The notes under the pieces were generated by a model. The model was not told the DNA's origin. It ran no database searches and saw only the letters and a list, made by a program, of their open reading frames with translations. Made by a program: the position numbers and the translations under genes. Positions 27,670-37,155 of a DNA stretch of 64,000 bases are shown one piece after another. Origin of the DNA: Pseudoflavonifractor sp. MSJ-37 (GTDB lineage Bacteria > Bacillota > Clostridia > Oscillospirales > Oscillospiraceae). Each line of letters opens with the position of its first letter. The first letter of the stretch is position 1. The stretch spans positions 151,471 through 215,470 of the forward strand of contig NZ_JAHLPP010000004.1 of the NCBI RefSeq assembly GCF_018917965.1. The letters run 5' to 3'.

Positions 27670-29151
27670 TCAGAATTGGAAATAGATGAACTGGGCCGCG
27701 GAGAAGCCGGGGCCGTAGATGCCGAAGATCAGGATGGTGTACACCGCCAGCAGATAGCAGAGCCAGCGGAGGGGCAGGGGGCACCGGACCACCAGAGACC
27801 GGACTCGGATCCCGGCCTCTCCCAGCAGGTCCACGGCAGCCAGCACCAGCAGGGAGATCCCCATAGCCCATAGCTCTGGGGCCTCCAGTCCAAGAGAGAA
27901 GTCAGCGCCCGCCGGGACGCCGCCAGAGAGGACGGAACGGAGGATGTCCACCGCCGTCCGGAACGAGGGGGCTCGGAAGAAGAGCCAGGCGAAGTCGGTC
28001 AGCACGAAGGTGACGGCCATCTGGAGGAGCCGCCAGGGCAGGGCCTCCCGGTCCACATGGAGGGCAGCGGAGAGCCGCTCCCGGGCGGGACGGAGAGCAT
28101 CGCCGATCACCTGGAAGAGGCCATTCAGACCGCCCCATACCACATAGCTCCAGTTGGCCCCGTGCCACAGACCGGAGGCGGTGAAGGTGATCATGGTGTT
28201 GAGCCACTTCCGGGGCTTCCCCTTCCGGTTGCCGCCCAAGGGGATGTAGAGATAGTCCCGGAACCAGGTGGACAGGGAGATGTGCCACCGCCGCCAGAAC
28301 TCGGCGCAGGAGCGGGAGAGGTAGGGCTGACGGAAGTTCTCCATCAGGGAGAAGCCCAGCACCTGGGCCGCGCCGATAGCGGTGTTGGAGTAACCTCCGA
28401 AGTCGCAGTAGATCTGGAAGGCGAAGAAGACCGTGGCCAGCGCCAGCGCCCAGGCCGGCATGGTCTGGTAGTGGTCGAAGACCTGGTCCACCAAAATGCC
28501 CACCCGGTCGGCGATGACCATCTTCTGGAACAGGCCCCACAGCATGAGCAGGAGCCCGTCCCGGGCCCGGTCGGCCCGGAACTCGTGGCGCTCGTGGACC
28601 TGATGGATCAGGTTCTTGGAGCGCTCGATAGGCCCGGCCACCAGCTGGGGGAAGAAGGAGACGAAGAGGGCATAGCGGAAGAAGTTCCGCTCGGCAGGGA
28701 TCTCGCCCCGGTAGACGTCCATGGTGTAGCTCAGGGCCTGGAAGGTATAGAAGGAGATGCCCACCGGCAGGACCACATCGAACACCGGCTTGCGCATGGT
28801 CAGCCCCGCCAGGGCCAAAAGGGCCTCCACATTGTTCCAGAAGAAGTCCCAGTATTTGAAGAAGAAGAGGACGGACAAGTTGATGAGGAAGCTCAGGGCC
28901 ACCCAGAGCCGCCGTCTCCGCTCCCGCTTCCGGCCGTCGGATATCTGCCCGGCCCGCTGGAGGAGCAGGCCACTGACGAAGGTGACGGCGGTGGAGAAGA
29001 GCATGAGCAGGGCATACCGGGGGTCCCAGCACATATAAAAATAGTAGCTGGTCGCCAGCAGCCAGATCCAGCGCACCCGGTGGGGCAGGAGGAAATAGGC
29101 TAGTGTGACCAACGGGAAGAAGATCAGGAAATCCAGAGAGTTGAACAGCAT
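27670..29151 (-). CDS. MBOAT family O-acyltransferase (AlgI/DltB-like)
   Basis: A 493-aa polytopic membrane protein with about 10-12 hydrophobic segments. The invariant His is in [19 protein letters not shown], and other family marks are [47 protein letters not shown]. Such proteins pass acyl groups across the membrane to a partner that loads a surface polymer. ATG at 29151 is just past GGAGGAG; the open frame upstream to 29235 overlaps the promoter. First gene of the MBOAT, SGNH-like, hexapeptide-acetyltransferase operon. Confidence 0.93.
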   Translation of the reverse strand: MLFNSLDFLIFFPLVTLAYFLLPHRVRWIWLLATSYYFYMCWDPRYALLMLFSTAVTFVSGLLLQRAGQISDGRKRERRRRLWVALSFLINLSVLFFFKYWDFFWNNVEALLALAGLTMRKPVFDVVLPVGISFYTFQALSYTMDVYRGEIPAERNFFRYALFVSFFPQLVAGPIERSKNLIHQVHERHEFRADRARDGLLLMLWGLFQKMVIADRVGILVDQVFDHYQTMPAWALALATVFFAFQIYCDFGGYSNTAIGAAQVLGFSLMENFRQPYLSRSCAEFWRRWHISLSTWFRDYLYIPLGGNRKGKPRKWLNTMITFTASGLWHGANWSYVVWGGLNGLFQVIGDALRPARERLSAALHVDREALPWRLLQMAVTFVLTDFAWLFFRAPSFRTAVDILRSVLSGGVPAGADFSLGLEAPELWAMGISLLVLAAVDLLGEAGIRVRSLVVRCPLPLRWLCYLLAVYTILIFGIYGPGFSAAQFIYFQF

Positions 29152-29193
29152 ATCGCTCCTCCAGTCGGGACGTTCGAGGCATATATCCTCTGC

Positions 29194-29222
29194 ATTATAC
29201 CATAACTCCGGAACAGTTTCGA
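29194..29222 (-). promoter_or_regulatory. Promoter of the O-acylation operon
   Basis: Minus strand TCGAAA (29217-29222), 17-bp spacer, TATAAT (29194-29199). Confidence 0.7.
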
Positions 29223-29229
29223 CTCCTAC

Positions 29230-29257
29230 TTGCAAATCGCGAAAATGATGCTATACT
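29230..29257 (+). promoter_or_regulatory. Promoter of asnS
   Basis: TTGCAA (29230-29235), 16-bp spacer, TATACT (29252-29257); divergent from the MBOAT promoter with only about 7 bases between the two -35 boxes. No T-box is present in the short leader. Confidence 0.7.
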
Positions 29258-29297
29258 GAAGGATGACTTACTTTTGATAAAATGGAGTTGGACTAGC

Positions 29298-30692
29298 ATG
29301 AAACGTACTACTGTCGCGCAGATCTTTGCCGACCAGGCGGCCTTTGACGGTCAGACCGTCACCGTCTGCGGCTGGGCCCGCACTATCCGGGATATGAAGA
29401 CCTTCGGCTTCATCGAGCTCAATGACGGCTCCTGCTTCCGAAATCTCCAGGTCGTCTTTGCCGACGGCGAGGTGGAGAACTTCAAGGAGATCGCCAAATG
29501 CAATGTGGGCACCTCTTTCGTGGTCCGCGGCACCGTGGTCCTGACTCCCGAGGCCAAGCAGCCTCTGGAGGTCCGTGCCCAGTCCATCGAGGTGGAGGGC
29601 CCCTCCGCCCCTGACTACCCCCTCCAGAAGAAGCGCCACAGCGTGGAGTACCTGCGGACCATCCAGCACCTGCGTCCCCGCACCAACCTGTTCTCCGCGG
29701 CCTTCCGGGTGCGCTCCGTGGCGGCCCACGCGATCCACTGCTTCTTCCAGGACCGGGGCTTCGTCTACGTCCACACCCCCATCATCACCGCCAGCGACTG
29801 CGAGGGCGCTGGCGAGATGTTCCAGGTGACGACTCTGGACCTGAACGACGTGCCCAAGACGTCGGACGGCAAGGTGGATTACAGCCAGGACTTCTTCGGC
29901 AAGCGGGCCAATCTGACCGTGTCCGGCCAGCTCAACGCCGAGAACTTCGCCATGGCCTTCGGCAACGTGTACACCTTCGGCCCTACCTTCCGGGCGGAGA
30001 ACTCCAACACCCAGCGCCACGCCGCCGAGTTCTGGATGATCGAGCCGGAGATGGCCTTCGCCGACCTGAACGACTATATGGACACCGCTGAGGCCATGAT
30101 CAAGCACATCATCAACACGGTCATGGAGAAGTGCCCCGATGAGATGGACTTCTTCTCCAGCTTCGTGGACAAGGGCCTGAAGGACCGCCTCCAGCACGTG
30201 GCCACCTCCGACTTCGTGCGGGTGTCCTACACCGACGCGGTGGAGCTGCTGAAGAAGAACAACGACAAGTTCGACTATAAGGTGGAGTGGGGCGCCGACC
30301 TCCAGACGGAGCATGAGCGGTTCCTCACCGAGCAGGTGTTCCAGAAGCCTGTGTTCGTCACCGACTACCCCAAGGATATCAAGGCCTTCTATATGCGCCT
30401 CAATGATGACGGCAGGACCGTGGCCGCCGCGGACTGTCTGGTCCCCGGCATCGGCGAGATCATCGGCGGCTCCCAGCGTGAGGAGCGTCTGGACCTGCTG
30501 GAGGCGCGCATCAAGGAGCTGGGCATGGATCCCAAGGACTACTGGTGGTATCTGGACCTGCGCCGCTACGGCTCCTGCAAGCACGCGGGCTTCGGCCTGG
30601 GCTTCGAGCGGATGGTCATGTACCTCACCGGCGTGAGCAACATCCGGGACGTGGAGCTCCATCCCCGCACCGTGGGCAACGCCGACTTCTAA
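29298..30692 (+). CDS. asnS: Asparaginyl-tRNA synthetase
   Basis: Charges tRNA-Asn. The 464-aa class II enzyme has the N-terminal OB-fold ([26 protein letters not shown]), motif 2 ([25 protein letters not shown]) and motif 3 ([15 protein letters not shown]). The first feature separating AsnRS from AspRS, FRAENS with the short insertion pattern, is present. ATG at 29298 follows GGAG by 10 bases. Single gene with its own promoter and terminator. Confidence 0.97.
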   Translation: MKRTTVAQIFADQAAFDGQTVTVCGWARTIRDMKTFGFIELNDGSCFRNLQVVFADGEVENFKEIAKCNVGTSFVVRGTVVLTPEAKQPLEVRAQSIEVEGPSAPDYPLQKKRHSVEYLRTIQHLRPRTNLFSAAFRVRSVAAHAIHCFFQDRGFVYVHTPIITASDCEGAGEMFQVTTLDLNDVPKTSDGKVDYSQDFFGKRANLTVSGQLNAENFAMAFGNVYTFGPTFRAENSNTQRHAAEFWMIEPEMAFADLNDYMDTAEAMIKHIINTVMEKCPDEMDFFSSFVDKGLKDRLQHVATSDFVRVSYTDAVELLKKNNDKFDYKVEWGADLQTEHERFLTEQVFQKPVFVTDYPKDIKAFYMRLNDDGRTVAAADCLVPGIGEIIGGSQREERLDLLEARIKELGMDPKDYWWYLDLRRYGSCKHAGFGLGFERMVMYLTGVSNIRDVELHPRTVGNADF

Positions 30693-30705
30693 GCAGACTG
30701 AGTCT

Positions 30706-30739
30706 GATCCCCGGACCGCCGATCGGCGGTCCGGGGATC
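30706..30739 (+). terminator. Terminator of asnS
   Basis: A perfect 15-bp stem with GATC loop followed by GTTTCGTT. Confidence 0.85.
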
Positions 30740-30905
30740 GTTTCGTTACAGGATCGTGATCAAAATTTCATGAACTCTTAATGCTTCCCGGTGTTTTTTA
30801 CGGTATACTGATATCAGGAGGACCTCGCCGCCGGAGGAGGACCAGCGGCCGGAGAACAAGGAACGAGGTCCATACGGTCCGGGAGGACCGAGGAGGATAC
30901 TGCTT

Positions 30906-31406
30906 ATGAAACGTCCTGTGGCGATCGTATATACGTCTCAGACCGGCTTTACCGCCCGGTATGCCGGGATGCTGGCCCGGGCGGCCATGATCCCGGCCTA
31001 TGACCTGAACGACCGGAAGGAGCGGCCCGCCCCCGGCTCGCCGGTGATCTATCTGGGGTGGCTCCGGGCGGAGCATATCAAGGGGCTGGCCCAGGCCCGG
31101 CGGCACTATGATATCCAGGCCGTGTGCGCGGTGGGCCTGAGCCGGGGGGACCAGCAGAGGACTGAGAAGCTGGCCGCCGCGTCCAGACTGGGAGACGTGC
31201 CACTCTTCTACCTGCGGGGCGGCTATGCGCCGGAGAAGGTGAAGGGGCTGGACGCCCTGATGATGAAGTCCTTCACCAAGCTCCTGTCCAAGTCTCCAGA
31301 GGGCGGCGGCCAGCCGGAGATGCTGGAGCTGGTCCGGAACGGAGCCGATTTCGTGTCCGAGGACCGGCTGACGCCGGTGCTGTCCTGGCTGGAGTTCCAC
31401 AGTTGA
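30906..31406 (+). CDS. Flavodoxin-domain protein
   Basis: A 166-aa soluble protein. The N-terminal VAIVYTSQTGFTARYAGMLA is the FMN phosphate-binding loop of flavodoxins (T/S-x-T-G-x-T), and VIYLGWLRAEHIKG sits at the second beta strand. It resembles the short flavodoxin_5-like proteins of Firmicutes that act as electron carriers or protoporphyrinogen oxidase relatives; no clear role here. GAGGAGG lies 9 bases before the start, preceded by a long purine-rich leader with a TATACT box near 30806 but no good -35. The hairpin-cluster element begins 70 bases after the stop. Confidence 0.75.
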   Translation: MKRPVAIVYTSQTGFTARYAGMLARAAMIPAYDLNDRKERPAPGSPVIYLGWLRAEHIKGLAQARRHYDIQAVCAVGLSRGDQQRTEKLAAASRLGDVPLFYLRGGYAPEKVKGLDALMMKSFTKLLSKSPEGGGQPEMLELVRNGADFVSEDRLTPVLSWLEFHS

Positions 31407-31475
31407 GCGTATCGTGACCGGCTGTGCCTCCCTGCTGGAAAAGCGGGATACCATGCTCTTGGAAGAGGAATGACG

Positions 31476-31806
31476 AACAGGCCGGATGTCCGACTGCGGA
31501 CATCCGGCCTCAGCGTGTCGAAAAAGTTCGACACGCTTCTCAGAAATGCCAGTTCGTTCTTTGTGAAGAACGAACTGGCATTTCTGAGAGGGAGATGCAG
31601 ACCGCCACGCGCACTCGCTGCGCTCGCACACTTGCGGCCTGAGAAGAGTTTTTTCTGAGGCGCATGTCCCCAGAAAAAACGCCTTGTATCTTATTCCGTC
31701 ACCTGCGGGTGACGGAACTCTGCGAGGCTCTTGCATCGTTCCCCGTGAGAAACCACTTTTTTGACAGACTGAGGCCGGATGTCCGACAACGGACATCCGG
31801 CCTGTT
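31476..31806. repeat. 331-bp inverted-repeat element built of hairpins (MITE-like)
   Basis: The two ends are inverted copies of a sequence of about 50 bp with a few differences: AACAGGCCGGATGTCCG, a 4-base loop, CGGACATCCGGCCTCAG, then GTGTC-AAAAA. Each end is itself a 14-bp hairpin (31479-31510 and 31771-31803). Between them lie further perfect hairpins: 31512-31537 (11 bp), 31539-31588 (23 bp), 31648-31680 (10 bp) and 31694-31717 (10 bp). No coding frame inside is convincing and no target duplication is evident. It fills the 418-bp gap between convergent genes, and its outer hairpin next to TTTT could serve as terminator for both. Probably a repeat family with other genomic copies; that could not be tested. 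Confidence 0.75.
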
Positions 31807-31824
31807 TTATGATCCAGCAGTGCT

Positions 31825-32982
31825 TCAGAGGCTCCCCAGCAGCGCCTCCACGGAGCAGCCCACATAGTCCGCGTCCTCGAAAGTGGTGAAGGGGCCAACG
31901 GAGAAGCGGACGGTGCCCTGGGGGAAGGTGTTCAGAGCCTTGTGGGCCAGAGGGGCGCAGTGGAGGCCGCACCGGGTGGAGATGCCGTAGTCCTGACTGA
32001 GCCGGAAGGCCATCTCCCCATTGTCCGCGGTCTGGAAGTCCACCGAGACCACGCCGGTGCGGAGAGAGAGGTCGTCCGTGCCCACCACCCGGAGGCCCAT
32101 GCCCTCCAGTTCCTTCATCCGGGCCCACAGGTGGCAGGCCACCTTGTGTTCCTTTTTCCATAGCGCCGGGCCCTGCTCCTCCAGCCAGCACAGGGCGGCA
32201 TGGAGGCCGTAGATCCCGGGCAGATCCAACGTCCCGGCCTCGAAGCGGTCGGGGAGGAAGGAGGGCATCTCCAGCTCGTGGGAGACGCTCCCGGTGCCGC
32301 CGGCGATCAGGGGCTCCATCTCCTCGGCCAACTGGTCGGTGAGCACCATGAGGCCGATGCCCTGAGGGCCCAGCAGACCCTTGTGTCCCGGGAAGGCCAG
32401 ACCGTCGATGCCCATCTCCGCCATGTCGATGGGCACTGCGCCGGCGGTCTGGGAGGCGTCCACCAGAAAGCGGATGCCGCGCTCCCGGCAGAGCCGGCCC
32501 ACCGGGCCGATGGGGAGGATCGTGCCGCACACGTTGGAGGCGTGGGTCAGGACCACGGCCCTGGTGCCGGGCGTCAGATGGGCGGGGACCTCCTCCAGCC
32601 GGAGCGCGCCCGTCTCATCGCAGGGCAGGTAGTCGATCTCCACCCCAGTCTTCTGGAGCTGAGTCAGGGGGCGGAGGACCGCGTTGTGCTCCATGGGGGA
32701 GGTGACCACCCGGTCGCCGGGCTTCAGCAGGCCCTTGAGCATATCGTTCAGGGAGTGGGTAGAGCCGGGGGTGAAGATCACATTGCGGGTACCGGGACCG
32801 TTGACCAGCTTCTTCACCTGTTCCCGGGTCTCCAGGGCCAGAGAGGCGGCGTCATAGGCGGCCTCATAGTCGCCGCGGCCGATGTTGCAGCCCACGTTGA
32901 GGATATAGTCGGACATGGCCTCGGCCACGCCGGGGGCCTTTGGGTAGGAAGTCGCGGCATTGTCCATATATACGGTGCGCAT
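31825..32982 (-). CDS. Aminotransferase class V / cysteine desulfurase
   Basis: A 385-aa PLP enzyme of the NifS/SufS superfamily. It has [13 protein letters not shown] at the start, [16 protein letters not shown], the PLP Lys in [12 protein letters not shown] and the active-site loop [17 protein letters not shown] with the catalytic Cys. The R-C-G-x-H-C-A loop is typical of the Clostridia group often annotated as cysteine desulfurase or selenocysteine lyase. No isc/suf scaffold gene is nearby, so the sulfur acceptor is unknown. Confidence 0.9.
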   Translation of the reverse strand: MRTVYMDNAATSYPKAPGVAEAMSDYILNVGCNIGRGDYEAAYDAASLALETREQVKKLVNGPGTRNVIFTPGSTHSLNDMLKGLLKPGDRVVTSPMEHNAVLRPLTQLQKTGVEIDYLPCDETGALRLEEVPAHLTPGTRAVVLTHASNVCGTILPIGPVGRLCRERGIRFLVDASQTAGAVPIDMAEMGIDGLAFPGHKGLLGPQGIGLMVLTDQLAEEMEPLIAGGTGSVSHELEMPSFLPDRFEAGTLDLPGIYGLHAALCWLEEQGPALWKKEHKVACHLWARMKELEGMGLRVVGTDDLSLRTGVVSVDFQTADNGEMAFRLSQDYGISTRCGLHCAPLAHKALNTFPQGTVRFSVGPFTTFEDADYVGCSVEALLGSL

Positions 32983-33031
32983 GATAGGAACGCTCCTCTT
33001 CTCTCATTTTTAGGGATACGGGGATAGTCGT

Positions 33032-34234
33032 TCAGTCCAGCTCGGTCTCCCACACCGGGCGGAGGTCATAGCCCTTCTGGACCATGCCCCGGATCAGGCG
33101 GTCCAGCGCGGTACCGGTGGAGAAGCTGTCCTCCAGCTCCAGCCGCACGGCGTACTTTTTGCCGGCAGAGCCCCGGATCAGCTCAGTGACCCGGAGGGCA
33201 CGGCTGCCGGAGTAGTCCGCATCCCACACCCGCCAGCCGGACTGGGACAGGGACTGATGGACAGAACGGCTCCCGCTGTCCAGAGCGGCGATGTGGCACC
33301 GGGTCCAGACCAGCCGGGCCAGGACCTCATTCCCCTCCTCCAACTGTTCCAGTGCGGTCTCGGCGCTGGAGCCGTCCACCAGCAGACCGATCTGATGTCC
33401 CCGGCCGAGGGCCTGCCGGACCTGCGCGCTCCGCTGGGACAGGTCCTCCGGCTGGAACAGGAAGAGGGCCTTCCTGCCGCCGCGCTGGTCCAGGACGGAG
33501 AGGATCCGGTCCAGATCGGAGGAGTCGTCCACACATCGGAAGGCCAGATAGGCCCGCACATCGGGCTCATCCTCCGGGGCGGAGGGGGAGACGGCGGGGC
33601 TCTGGACTGAGGACGCGGTGCGGGTAGGGGAGGGCGTGGCCGTAGCGGCGGCGGCCGCGTTCAGGGCGGCCAGATAGCGGTCATAGCGGCCCTGCATATA
33701 GGAAGTGGCGGAGTTGATGAACTTCTCGTCGTTCAGAGCGGCATAGCCGTTCTTGATGCGGATCAGCACGCCAGAGGTCCGGGTGGGCCGGTAGCTGTAC
33801 TGGAGCCCGAAGAATTGGCACACGCCGTTGGCGGGCACATAGGTCTTGCCGTTGCGGACGATGGCTCGCATATCGGTGGGATCGCCGTCGGCGAGGCAGG
33901 TCTGGCTGTCGATATCGAAGACCAGAGTGCCCTTCAGGCTGAACAGGGTGAGGGTGTGCTCGGAGTCGTCCTTATACTGGAGACAGGAGACGCCCAGATC
34001 CACCCCGGTGACATTCTTATCGAAGGTGGTGCAGGGCACATAGATGGTGCCGTTCACGGCCAGAGGCATATTGGCGGCAGAGAGCTCGCCCTTGTCCACG
34101 AAGGTCTCGTTGACGGCCAGCTGGTAGACCTGGGGCTCTCCGGAGGCGCCCGCCCAAGGGAAGGACAGGGCCACCGTCACCAGGAGTGCGCACAGCAGAG
34201 CGGCGCCCAGGCGGCTCCAAGTATGTCGTGCCAT
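33032..34234 (-). CDS. Secreted copper-amine-oxidase-like domain protein with degenerate deacetylase-like C-terminus
   Basis: About 400 aa. Signal peptide (GAALLCALLVTVALSFPWAGA), then a copper amine oxidase N-terminal-like module at about 35-165 (NGTIYVPCTTF, NGKTYVPANGVCQFFGLQY), a linker rich in Ala, Thr, Pro and Ser (about 190-225), and a C-terminal domain whose pattern (YLAFRCVDDSSDLDRILSVLDQRGGRKALFLF, GHQIGLLVDG) resembles NodB-type polysaccharide deacetylases. The metal-binding Asp-Asp and His-x-x-x-His motifs are missing, so if related it is inactive. ATG at 34234 is 8 bases after GAGGAGG. A TTTACC/TATAAT promoter lies just upstream. Confidence 0.75.
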   Translation of the reverse strand: MARHTWSRLGAALLCALLVTVALSFPWAGASGEPQVYQLAVNETFVDKGELSAANMPLAVNGTIYVPCTTFDKNVTGVDLGVSCLQYKDDSEHTLTLFSLKGTLVFDIDSQTCLADGDPTDMRAIVRNGKTYVPANGVCQFFGLQYSYRPTRTSGVLIRIKNGYAALNDEKFINSATSYMQGRYDRYLAALNAAAAATATPSPTRTASSVQSPAVSPSAPEDEPDVRAYLAFRCVDDSSDLDRILSVLDQRGGRKALFLFQPEDLSQRSAQVRQALGRGHQIGLLVDGSSAETALEQLEEGNEVLARLVWTRCHIAALDSGSRSVHQSLSQSGWRVWDADYSGSRALRVTELIRGSAGKKYAVRLELEDSFSTGTALDRLIRGMVQKGYDLRPVWETELD

Positions 34235-34272
34235 CAGGGGCACCTCCTCTCATCCAATGGGATAGCATCCTG

Positions 34273-34301
34273 ATTATATCATGCCTGCCCCGGCGGGTAA
34301 A
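34273..34301 (-). promoter_or_regulatory. Promoter of the copper-amine-oxidase-like gene
   Basis: Minus strand TTTACC (34296-34301), 17-bp spacer, TATAAT (34273-34278). Confidence 0.75.
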
Positions 34302-34358
34302 GGCCGAGCCTGTGGTGGAAAGCGCCGGGAAAAAGCGGGAGATCTTTTCAGATAGGGC

Positions 34359-34386
34359 TTGACTTTTTCGGAAGATGCGGTATCAT
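34359..34386 (+). promoter_or_regulatory. Promoter of psuK-psuG
   Basis: TTGACT (34359-34364), 16-bp spacer, TATCAT (34381-34386). Confidence 0.7.
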
Positions 34387-34435
34387 ATAAACAAATGATG
34401 GATCGAATAAACATAAGCTTAGAGAGGTGAGCGCG

Positions 34436-35515
34436 ATGACCCAGCGGGAGCGGCAGCTGCTCCGTTGGATCGAGGAGGATCCCATGATCTCCCAGCAGGA
34501 GCTGGCGGAGAAGGCAGGGATCGCCCGGTCCTCGGTGGCGGTGCATATCTCCAACCTGATGAAGAAGGGCTATATCGTCGGCAAGGGCTATATCGTCCAC
34601 ACGGCCCCCTACGCCGTGGTGATCGGCGGCGTGAACATGGACATCGGCGGCCGTCCCCACCAGAAGCTGGTGGCGCAGGACTCCAATCCCGGCCGGGTCC
34701 ACATGAGCCTGGGCGGTGTGGGCCGCAACATCGCCCACAATATGTGCTTGCTGGGCGTGGACGTGCGGATGCTGACCGCCTTCGGCGACGATCTGTACGC
34801 CCAGAAGATCGCGGCCTCCTGCGGCGAGCTGGGGCTGGACATCTCCCACTCCCTCCAGGTACCGGGGGCGTCCACGTCCACCTATCTCTTCGTGGCAGAC
34901 GAGTCCGGCGATATGTCGGTGGCCGTGTCGGATATGGAGATCTACGACCACATGACGCCCAACTATCTGGCATCCCAGCAGAGCTTGCTGGACGATGCCC
35001 AGCTGATCGTGTTCGACACCAATATCCCGGCGGAGTCCATCCGGTGGCTGGCGGACCACGCCAAGGTGCCGCTGTTCTCCGATCCCGTGTCCACCGCCAA
35101 GGCGGAGAAGCTCCGCCCGGTGCTGGGCAGGCTCCACACCCTCAAGCCCAACCGGATCGAGGCGGAGCTGCTCTCCGGTGTGGAGATCCGGGACGAGGCC
35201 AGCCTGAACAGGGCCGCCGATGTCCTGCTGGACACCGGCCTGCGCCGGGTGCTGATTTCCATGGGCGGCGACGGTATCTTCGCCGCCGACCACAATGCCC
35301 GCTGTCATGTGCCCTGCTGCCCCGGCACGATGGTGAACACCACCGGCTGCGGCGACGCCTCTATGGCGGCGGTGGCCTGGGCCTATCTGGAGGGTACCGA
35401 TCTGGAGGGCACTACCCGTGCCGCTCTGGCCGCCGGAGCCGTGGCCATGGAGAGTGCCGAGACCATCAACCCCGCCATGAGCGCGGAGGCCCTGCGGGAG
35501 CGCATGGGCCGCTGA
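34436..35515 (+). CDS. psuK: PfkB-family kinase with N-terminal winged helix, probable pseudouridine kinase
   Basis: About 359 aa. Residues 1-55 form a winged-helix DNA-binding domain (QRERQLLRWIEEDPMISQQE, then the recognition segment IARSSVAVHISNLMKKGY), and from about residue 60 a ribokinase-type domain: GGVNMDIGG, GGVGRNIAHN, LKPNRIEAELLSG and the catalytic NTTGCGDASMAA. The next gene is pseudouridine-5'-phosphate glycosidase, so the substrate is most likely pseudouridine. The fused winged helix suggests that the enzyme also regulates its own operon, as proposed for other PfkB fusions; untested. ATG at 34436 has AGAGAGG upstream; GTG at 34427 overlaps it. Confidence 0.88.
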   Translation: MTQRERQLLRWIEEDPMISQQELAEKAGIARSSVAVHISNLMKKGYIVGKGYIVHTAPYAVVIGGVNMDIGGRPHQKLVAQDSNPGRVHMSLGGVGRNIAHNMCLLGVDVRMLTAFGDDLYAQKIAASCGELGLDISHSLQVPGASTSTYLFVADESGDMSVAVSDMEIYDHMTPNYLASQQSLLDDAQLIVFDTNIPAESIRWLADHAKVPLFSDPVSTAKAEKLRPVLGRLHTLKPNRIEAELLSGVEIRDEASLNRAADVLLDTGLRRVLISMGGDGIFAADHNARCHVPCCPGTMVNTTGCGDASMAAVAWAYLEGTDLEGTTRAALAAGAVAMESAETINPAMSAEALRERMGR

Positions 35516-35600
35516 ACTGCGTCGCCCCCAGGCGGCCTGTGCCGCCGAATGGATAGAATGGAACCATACCGTCTTTACTTTATCAATGGAGGTCTTTGAA

Positions 35601-36524
<924 letters not shown>

Positions 36525-36551
36525 GCACAGCGGAAAAGACGATAAGAACGA

Positions 36552-36592
36552 TGCCCGTCCGGCTCCCTGTCAGGGGAGCCGGACGGGCGTTT
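36552..36592 (+). terminator. Terminator of psuK-psuG
   Basis: GCCCGTCCGGCTCCC pairs with its complement around a 6-base loop (36553-36588), followed by GTTTGC. Confidence 0.75.
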
Positions 36593-36620
36593 GCATATCC
36601 TGGATACGAGCGGTCAGAGA

Positions 36621-36974
36621 TCAGATCTCATAGCACTTGAACTTCTGGTCCTCTTTGAAGCGGAACTCCATGCTCAGAAGGTTGCCCTCCATCCGGCGTT
36701 CCATCTCCTGGTCCAGCTCCAGGCACCAGCCAGACTTGTCGTGCTCCTGCCACTTGTCATAGTCGGCCCAATAGATGACCACATAGATCTCGCCGGGGAC
36801 ATCGCGGCTGATCCAGAGTTCCTTGCCCAAGAAGCCCTCGGAGATCTTCAGGCGGCTGGTCCAGACCTCGTCATCCAGCGCGATCCAGCGGTCCACCCAG
36901 TCGGGCGTGACCTTGACCCGGATCTCCTCTACGGCGATAGGCTGGTCCAGTTTACGGATATTCTTGAGTTCCAT
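36621..36974 (-). CDS. TIGR03792-like small protein (dimeric alpha/beta barrel), 117 aa
   Basis: A small cytoplasmic protein with the pattern WVDRWIALDDEVWTSRL...GFLGKELWISRDVPGEIYVVIYWADYDKW, which resembles the TIGR03792 group of ferredoxin-like, antibiotic-monooxygenase-fold proteins. No catalytic residues are known for that group. ATG at 36974 has AAAGGAG 11 bases upstream; the longer open frame (to 37091) would run through the promoter. Single gene. Confidence 0.7.
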   Translation of the reverse strand: MELKNIRKLDQPIAVEEIRVKVTPDWVDRWIALDDEVWTSRLKISEGFLGKELWISRDVPGEIYVVIYWADYDKWQEHDKSGWCLELDQEMERRMEGNLLSMEFRFKEDQKFKCYEI

Positions 36975-37039
36975 TTTGATGTCTGCTCCTTTCAGCGGAC
37001 GGCGATGCCGTCGGATCGTGATATGATGCGCTACTGATA

Positions 37040-37067
37040 AATATACCAGAAGGCGGAAAAAATGCAA
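37040..37067 (-). promoter_or_regulatory. Promoter of the TIGR03792-like gene
   Basis: Minus strand TTGCAT (37062-37067), 16-bp spacer, TATATT (37040-37045). Confidence 0.65.
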
Positions 37068-37092
37068 GAGCATCTTGGTCAATATCGACAAA

Positions 37093-37135
37093 AAGCCCCG
37101 CGGCGTGCTCGATCGGGAGACACGCCGCGGGGCTT
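37093..37135 (-). terminator. Terminator of the glycosyltransferase gene
   Basis: A perfect 15-bp stem (AAGCCCCGCGGCGTG and complement) with a 13-base loop; on the minus strand it continues into TTTTGTCG. Confidence 0.85.
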
Positions 37136-37155
37136 GGTCTTTGTTGTATAAGGGT

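Noticed and set aside
29258..29297. T-box or leader control of asnS
   Set aside because: Only about 35 bases separate the promoter from the start; there is no T-box motif or terminator.
31476..31806. Coding frames inside the hairpin element
   Set aside because: Frames exist on both strands but consist of hairpin arms, have no ribosome sites and run out of the flanking genes' antisense strands.
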